A stretch of DNA of 64,000 nt from CAVVEQ01 sp963802095 (GTDB lineage Bacteria; Chloroflexota; Anaerolineae; Anaerolineales; Anaerolineaceae). How positions within the stretch are numbered: the first letter of the stretch is position 1; the number at the start of each line of letters is the position of its first letter. The DNA is taken from the NCBI GenBank assembly GCA_963802095.1, contig CAWDHI010000007.1, positions 248,001-312,000 of the forward strand, in the 5' to 3' direction. Below are positions 59,146 through 64,000 of this stretch, piece by piece. Below the pieces are notes generated by a model, which made no database searches, was not told the DNA's origin, and saw only the letters and a program-made list of their open reading frames with translations. A program made the translations under genes and the position numbers.

Positions 59146-60129
59146 ATGAAACCTAATCAAGAGGTGCTGGATTGGCTGCTGGAGCGGGAGAACCCGGCGG
59201 TGCGGCTTACCGCGCTACGGGACCTGTGCGGTTTGGGGGAGGACGACCCTGAAGTGCAGGAAGCCCGCCAGGCGATGATGGCGGGGGAACAGGTGACAAA
59301 GATTTTCTCCAAACAAACACCCGGGGGATATTGGGGGAAGCCCGAAGATTTTTACGTTCGATCAAAATACAAAGGCACAGTCTGGAATGTGATCCTGCTG
59401 GCGGAGATGGGCGCCGATGGCAGCGACGAACGGATCAGGAAGGCTTGTGATTTTCTGCTGGATTGGTCGCAGGACGCGCAGAGCGGCGGTTTTGCCTTCT
59501 ACGACAGCAAACGGGATGCCCGCCGCGAGCAGATCGGCCCCTGCCTGACCGGTAACCTGGTGTGGAGCATGCTGCGCTTTGGCATGGTGGATGATCCCCG
59601 GGTGTGGAAGGGGGTGGAGTGGATCGCCACATACCAGCGCGCGGATTGCGGAACCAAACCGCCCAAAGAGTGGCCGTACGCGAAGTATGAAGCCTGCTGG
59701 GGCGCGCACACCTGCATGATGGGGGTGGTGAAGGGGCTGAAAGCCCTGGCGGAGGTGCCGGCGGAAAAGCGCACCCCGCAGATCAATGCAAAGATCGCAG
59801 AGCTGGCGGAGTTCCTGCTGCAGCACCATCTATTCAAACGCAGCCGCAACCCGGAAGTGGTCGCCAAAGAACGCTGGACGCGGTTCGGTTTTCCGCGCTT
59901 CTGGGCGACGGACGCGCTGGAGATGCTGGGGGTCCTGGTGAAGCTTGGGTACCGCGACGAACGCATGCAGGACGCCATCGACCTGGTGCTAGCCAAACAG
60001 GGGGAGGACGGCCGCTGGAAGCAGGAGGATGATTATTACAACGGACGAATGCTGGTGCGGTTCGAGAAGAGAGGGAGAGCCAGCAAGTGGGTGACGGGGG
60101 AGGCGCTGGTGGCCTTGAAAGCAGAATGA
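59146..60129 (+). CDS. prenyltransferase/squalene-cyclase-like alpha-toroid protein, unknown
   Basis: 327 aa of helical repeats with Gly-Trp turns (TPGGYWGKPEDFY, QSGGFAFYD, GEDGRWKQEDDYYNG), the alpha/alpha-toroid pattern of prenyltransferases and squalene cyclases. The cyclase DxDD motif is absent, and I find no obvious catalytic acid. Several Cys (CLTG, CGTK, CWGAHTC) could bind metal. Function unknown. It follows the FAD/FAD/DUF1667 genes by 14 nt. Confidence 0.65.
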   Translation: MKPNQEVLDWLLERENPAVRLTALRDLCGLGEDDPEVQEARQAMMAGEQVTKIFSKQTPGGYWGKPEDFYVRSKYKGTVWNVILLAEMGADGSDERIRKACDFLLDWSQDAQSGGFAFYDSKRDARREQIGPCLTGNLVWSMLRFGMVDDPRVWKGVEWIATYQRADCGTKPPKEWPYAKYEACWGAHTCMMGVVKGLKALAEVPAEKRTPQINAKIAELAEFLLQHHLFKRSRNPEVVAKERWTRFGFPRFWATDALEMLGVLVKLGYRDERMQDAIDLVLAKQGEDGRWKQEDDYYNGRMLVRFEKRGRASKWVTGEALVALKAE

Positions 60130-60195
60130 ATGGTACATCTTTGTAAGTTGAAACGATTAAAGGGCTTACATGAGTTTTCCTAAAATTTGAGGTCA

Positions 60196-60959
60196 ATGAA
60201 ACCGCTCCACTTGGATTATCTCGATATGACCGAAATTGTTTCCGAGGGATGGAGTTTCTATCGAAATCATCTACGGGATATTTAATAATCATCGCTGTCG
60301 TCGCGTTTCCAGTTTTAGTGATCCAATTGTTGCTTCGTAACTATCAGTTAATTTTGTCGGAAAATACTTTCAGCCCCCAATATATCTGGGTTGGGTTGAT
60401 TTACTTGCTGTCAATCCTGTTAGGAATTCTATCTTTTTGCCCCTTGGTCAGTATCATGTATTTAGTTGAAAGAGGGATTCAAAATGAATATATTAATTGG
60501 ATTGGGGCTATTCGTTTTGGGTTAACAAGAATTATCCCCTTGTATTTTTCATTCTTGGTACTTATCTTAATACTCACTTGTCTATACGTTTTGATAATAA
60601 TTCCAGGAGTCATTTTCACAATATTCTGGTTTTTCTCACCGTATGTTATAAGTCTCCGGAAAACCTCAGGCAAAAAAGCATTTGATTACAGTATGAATAT
60701 CGTCAAAGGGCAATGGTGGCGGATTCTGAGCAGTTGCGTTTTTCTACTGGTATTTCAATTATTATTTTTCGCTCCGTTAACCCTTGTCCAAATTATAGTG
60801 AACCTTCCATTGATATTAATCATTCTTATTCAAACTATTTCTCTGATAATTGGGTCATTTTTCTCTGTAATGACTACACTGTTCTTCCTGAATGTTGATT
60901 ATGTTCATTCTTTAAGGATCGATGGAATAAACCCCTATAAGGTCCTTACCAATCCTTAG
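60196..60959 (+). CDS. AT-rich multi-pass membrane protein, N-terminus in another frame
   Basis: The main frame (ATG 60249 to TAG 60959) encodes 236 aa with five to six helices (YLIIIAVVAFPVLVIQLLL and later), an FFSPYVISLRKTSGKKAFDYSMNIVKGQWW central block and a short tail. It resembles the membrane domain of glycerophosphodiesterase-like or DUF975-type proteins. The first 17 codons of that frame read poorly, while ATG 60196 in the next frame gives MTEIVSEGWSFYRNHLRDI, then stops at ~60283. A -1 change there would join a sensible ~255-residue protein. Composition is much more AT-rich than its neighbours, suggesting transfer. Confidence 0.6.
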
Positions 60960-61033
60960 GGGACTTTAATTAATTGCGTTCGAAATAGACATGATATGGG
61001 GGTGCACGGCCGTACGTCCCTACAGAGTCGTAG

Positions 61034-61058
61034 GGCGGTCACCGTTTGCGTGACCGCC
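61034..61058. repeat. inverted repeat in the 61 kb intergenic region
   Basis: GGCGGTCAC / GTGACCGCC, perfect 9 bp with a 7-nt loop. The 315-bp gap 60960-61275 holds this hairpin, a GGGTATGTACCCGCC hairpin, a terminator-like stem and text such as ACGGCCGTACGTCCCTACA typical of dispersed intergenic repeats. No gene seen. Confidence 0.5.
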
Positions 61059-61123
61059 ATCCATTTTCCAGCCTTTACCAGAAACGAATCAAAACCAGCG
61101 GGTATGTACCCGCCCAACAAATC

Positions 61124-61148
61124 AAAAAGGCGGACCAAAGGCCGCCTT
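61124..61148 (-). terminator. rho-independent terminator of folK-folP-lpdA
   Basis: Minus strand: AAGGCGG / CCGCCTT stem with an 8-nt loop followed by TTTTT, 128 nt after the lpdA stop. The plus strand has no T-run. Confidence 0.6.
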
Positions 61149-61275
61149 GATAGTTATTTCATTTTCTCGTGTTTATGAGATTGCTCCCCTGCACTCCCTG
61201 GCACTTGCAGCCAGGGCAAGTGTGCTGCAGGTGAAAGTGTCAACCCCTTCGGGGTCTCGCAATGACCAAGCCTGG

Positions 61276-62673
61276 TTACTGGTGTATCGACCTTCCCAGC
61301 GCATCCTCGGCAGCTTCCTGGATGGCTTCACTCAGGGTCGGGTGGGCATGCACGTTGTGGGCGATCTCTTCGATGGTCAGCTCGTTGCGCCGCGCGAGGG
61401 TGAATTCGGGCAGCAGCTCGGAGACGGATTCACCGATCATGGCTCCGCCCAGGATCTCGCCGTATTTCGCGTCCACGATGACCTTCACAAAACCGCTGTA
61501 ATTGCCCAGCCCCAGCGCTTTTCCGTTGGCCTGGAAGTTGAACTTGCCGGTTTTCACCGTGTAGCCTTTTTCCTTTGCCTGGGCCTCGGAGAGCCCGAAG
61601 GATCCCACTTGCGGTTCGCAGTAGGTGGCGCGCGGGATCAGGTTGATATCGAACGGTTCCGGGCTCATTCCGGCCATCTTTTCAGCGCAGATGATGCCCA
61701 TGCTGGAGGCGACGTGCGCCAGCAGAAGCTTTCCGGTCACATCCCCGATGGCCCAGATGCCCGGCACGTTGGTGGCGCTGTAATCATCCACCTGGATGAA
61801 GCCGCGCTCGGTGAGCGTGACCCCGGCTTCCTTCAGCCCCAGGTCCTCGGTGTTGGGGCGGAAGCCGGTGGCCAGCAGAACCTGCTCCACCTCCACAGTC
61901 TTCACGCCTTCCGGCGTTTCGAGCGTCACCGCCACAGTTCCCTTGCCGGGTTTGACCGAGGTCACCTTGGAGCCGGTGAAGATCTGCATGCCCCGCTTCT
62001 TGAAGGCGCGGGTGAGTTCCGTGCTGATCTCTTCATCCTCCAGCGGAACGATGCGCGGAAGCATCTCCACCAGGGTGACGGCGGCTCCGTAGGAATTCCA
62101 GACAGTGGCGAATTCCACCCCCATCGCACCGGCGCCGATCACCAGCGCGGATTTGGGCAGGGTCTCCTGCAGGAGGGCTTCCCAAAAGGTGATCACCTGC
62201 TTACCGTCCACCGGGACCGTGGGCAGCGAGGCGAAGTGCGAACCGGTGGCCAGAACGATATCCTTTGCCTTGAGGGTTTCACTTTTGCCATCCGTGGTGG
62301 TAACAGCCACCGTGTTTTTTGAGCTTAGCTTTGCGGCACCCATGAAGACCGTGATATTGTTCTTCTTCATCAGGAAGCCAACGCCCTTCACCAGCCGGTC
62401 CGAAACCGTGCGGCTTCTCTTGACGGCTGCGGAATAATCCAGTTTGAGGTTATCGAAGGAGATCCCAAATTCCCTGGCGCGTTCGCGCAGGGTGTGGGCC
62501 AGGGCAGCATTGCTTAGCAGGGTTTTCGTGGGGATACAGCCCCAATTCAAGCAGACCCCTCCCAGGAACTGCTTTTCGACGATGGCAACCTTTTTCCCAA
62601 GCTGGGCGGCACGGATGGCGCAAACATAGCCGCCGGGACCAGCGCCGATGACGATGACATCAAATTCGTTCAT
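61276..62673 (-). CDS. lpdA: dihydrolipoamide dehydrogenase
   Basis: 465 aa E3 flavoprotein that reoxidises dihydrolipoamide with NAD+. FAD motif DVIVIGAGPGGYVCAIRAAQLG, redox-active disulphide GGVCLNWGCIPTK, NAD motif SALVIGAGAMGVEFA, FAD motif 2 VPGIWAIGDVTGKLLLAHVA, and the C-terminal His-Glu pair HAHPTLSEAI. No E1/E2 genes are in the window, so the complex served (pyruvate, glycine cleavage or other) is unknown. It lies 40 nt after folP; the glycine-cleavage link to folate makes that neighbour notable (inference). Confidence 0.95.
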   Translation of the reverse strand: MNEFDVIVIGAGPGGYVCAIRAAQLGKKVAIVEKQFLGGVCLNWGCIPTKTLLSNAALAHTLRERAREFGISFDNLKLDYSAAVKRSRTVSDRLVKGVGFLMKKNNITVFMGAAKLSSKNTVAVTTTDGKSETLKAKDIVLATGSHFASLPTVPVDGKQVITFWEALLQETLPKSALVIGAGAMGVEFATVWNSYGAAVTLVEMLPRIVPLEDEEISTELTRAFKKRGMQIFTGSKVTSVKPGKGTVAVTLETPEGVKTVEVEQVLLATGFRPNTEDLGLKEAGVTLTERGFIQVDDYSATNVPGIWAIGDVTGKLLLAHVASSMGIICAEKMAGMSPEPFDINLIPRATYCEPQVGSFGLSEAQAKEKGYTVKTGKFNFQANGKALGLGNYSGFVKVIVDAKYGEILGGAMIGESVSELLPEFTLARRNELTIEEIAHNVHAHPTLSEAIQEAAEDALGRSIHQ

Positions 62674-62713
62674 GATTTACTCCAGTTTTAAATGAAGAAT
62701 GTTACGCAGGAAA

Positions 62714-63568
62714 TCAGCGGCGCACGATGGCGTCGGTCATGCGCGCCACGCGTACCATGGCCTGCACGTCGTGCACGCGGACGATATCCGCGCCGTGGGC
62801 GATGCCGATGGCGACGGTGGCGGCAGTGCCCTCCATGCGCTGGTTGGGCGGCAGGTCGAGGGTGTAGCCGATGAAGGACTTGCGCGAGGGACCGAGCAAC
62901 ACCGGGTACCCCAGGGCTTTGATCTCAGTCAGGCGGTCGATCAGCTCCAGGTTCTGGGCTACGGTCTTGCCGAAGCCGATGCCGGGATCGAGGATGATGC
63001 GGTCGTTCTCGATGCCTGCCTGGTGGGCGCGCTGAACGGCCTCCAGCAGCTCGGTCTTGACCTCGCCGATCAGGTCCTTATAGTCAGTACCCACATAGCG
63101 GTTGCCAAGGCGTTCGTTCAGCTCCACATTGGAGGGTTTGCTGCGGTTGTGCATCAGGATGACCGGCACGCCTTCGCGAGCTGCCAGCTTGCCCAATTTG
63201 GGATCCGCACGCAGCGCCCATCCATCATTGATCCAATCCGCGCCGGCACCCAGGGCTGCCTCAGCCACTTTGGATTTATAGGTATCAATGGAGATGAGCA
63301 CATCCACATCCGCGCTGCGCAGGGCTTTGATCACCGGCAGGACGCGCGAAAGTTCATCCTCCTCGCTGACGGGGGTGGAACCGGGGCGGGTGCTCTCGCC
63401 ACCGATATCCAGGATATCCGCGCCGCCATCCATGAATTTGTGAGCCTGTTCGATGGCGCACTGGGTCAGCTCGCCGCAGTTCATCAGGCCGTCGCCGGAA
63501 AAACTATCGGGCGTGACGTTCAGGATGCCCATGATGTACGTTCTGGAACCGAATGGTAGGGGTTTCAT
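62714..63568 (-). CDS. folP: dihydropteroate synthase
   Basis: 284 aa TIM-barrel enzyme that joins p-aminobenzoate to dihydropterin pyrophosphate. Signature blocks: YIMGILNVTPDSFSGDG, GADILDIGGESTRPGSTPVSEEDEL, ISIDTYKSKVAEAALGAGADWINDGW, ILDPGIGFGKT and LLGPSRKSFIG, ending in a VRVHDV motif. It lies 23 nt downstream of folK. Confidence 0.95.
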   Translation of the reverse strand: MKPLPFGSRTYIMGILNVTPDSFSGDGLMNCGELTQCAIEQAHKFMDGGADILDIGGESTRPGSTPVSEEDELSRVLPVIKALRSADVDVLISIDTYKSKVAEAALGAGADWINDGWALRADPKLGKLAAREGVPVILMHNRSKPSNVELNERLGNRYVGTDYKDLIGEVKTELLEAVQRAHQAGIENDRIILDPGIGFGKTVAQNLELIDRLTEIKALGYPVLLGPSRKSFIGYTLDLPPNQRMEGTAATVAIGIAHGADIVRVHDVQAMVRVARMTDAIVRR

Positions 63569-63591
63569 CTTTTCCTCAATATCAATGATGT

Positions 63592-64000
63592 CTAATGATG
63601 GTCAGGGACTATCCCGGTAGACGGGTACAATTTTACCCCACTGGCATCCACTTTATCCAGTAGGGTTTTTATGTTGATGTGCAAAACGGGGTGAACCCAG
63701 GCGGGAGCGATCTCGGCCAGGGGCACCAGAACGAAAGCGCGCTCCTGCATGCGTGGATGGGGGATGATAAGCTGGGGGGTATCCAGCACCAGGCTGCCGA
63801 TGGATAGGATATCGATATCGATCAGGCGCGGACCGTAGCGGAAGGTGGGCTCGCGCCCCAACCCGGTCTCGATGTGCTGGATGAGCGCATGGATGGAGGG
63901 CGGGTCGAGGGGCGATGTGCCGGCGACCACCTGGTTGAGGAAGGCGGGTTGGTCGGCATAGCCCCAGGGCTCGGTCTCGTAAATGCTCGAAACCGCTGAG
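63592..64000 (-). CDS. folK: 2-amino-4-hydroxy-6-hydroxymethyldihydropteridine pyrophosphokinase (5' truncated)
   Basis: The frame is open to the right window edge; the N-terminus lies outside. Seen are SSIYETEPWGYADQPAFLNQVV, GLGREPTFRYGPRLIDIDIL (with the metal-binding D-x-D), IPHPRMQERAFVLVPLAEIAP. These are the diagnostic HPPK motifs for pyrophosphate transfer from ATP to the pterin. It precedes folP in the same direction, as in many folate operons. Confidence 0.93.
   Translation of the reverse strand, partial: SAVSSIYETEPWGYADQPAFLNQVVAGTSPLDPPSIHALIQHIETGLGREPTFRYGPRLIDIDILSIGSLVLDTPQLIIPHPRMQERAFVLVPLAEIAPAWVHPVLHINIKTLLDKVDASGVKLYPSTGIVPDHH

Noticed and set aside
61147..62322. Long plus-strand frame opposite lpdA (391 codons)
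   Set aside because: Antisense shadow of dihydrolipoamide dehydrogenase.
62699..63559. Plus-strand frame opposite folP (286 codons)
   Set aside because: Antisense shadow of dihydropteroate synthase.

Overview
The window is a 64 kb chromosomal segment of a fairly GC-rich, probably anaerobic bacterium. It most resembles Anaerolineae (phylum Chloroflexota). I infer this from the combination of a fused glycyl-tRNA synthetase, many secreted lipoproteins with Thr/Pro tails, TPR and receiver scaffold proteins, a DnaD/DnaC-type helicase-loading module, sodium-pumping acyl-CoA decarboxylase genes and many start codons lying only 6-8 nt after a -10 box. No database search was possible, so this placement is inference.

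Layout. 1-6.8 kb: end of a receiver-domain protein, tRNA-Gln(TTG), glmU, cdd, recO, a cNMP-binding protein, a NifU-type protein, and a ChlI/ChlD-type chelatase written in two frames joined by a strong -1 frameshift signal. 6.8-12.3 kb: three tandem M42 aminopeptidases and a bactofilin-like membrane protein. 12.3-17.1 kb (minus): a UDP-ManNAcA-type glycan operon (wecC, wecB, GT4, alkaline-phosphatase fold). 17.2-24.3 kb: a receiver protein with a catalytically dead IS200-like C-terminus, polA and a TPR protein. 24.3-28.6 kb (minus): an FTR1 permease relic, then the replication set bifunctional nuclease, dnaB, DnaD-like and a double-AAA+ DnaC-like loader. 28.7-39 kb: LysM lipoprotein, thiolase, a PLP sulfur-amino-acid enzyme, a sugar aminotransferase, a PH-domain protein, a DUF92-PEBP fusion and two lipoproteins. 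39.2-42.7 kb: a methylmalonyl-CoA decarboxylase-type Na+ pump. 42.8-50 kb: SH3 lipoprotein, atypical OmpR-type regulator, TPR membrane protein and a PBP1-like protein lacking every catalytic motif. 50-60 kb: glyQS, ADP-ribosylglycohydrolase, CAP/LysM protein, cation efflux protein and a GlpA/GlpB/DUF1667 redox operon with an alpha-toroid protein. 61-64 kb (minus): lpdA, folP, folK.

The most interesting items are the chlI-chlD frameshift cassette, the dead-transposase receiver protein in front of polA, the pseudoenzyme PBP1, the duplicated AAA+ helicase loader, the DUF92-PEBP fusion with a retained internal ribosome binding site, and the recurrent leaderless promoter pattern. Five other genes are split by single-base frame changes. 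Those may be assembly errors or real decay, and they make read-level checking important before recoding claims are accepted.
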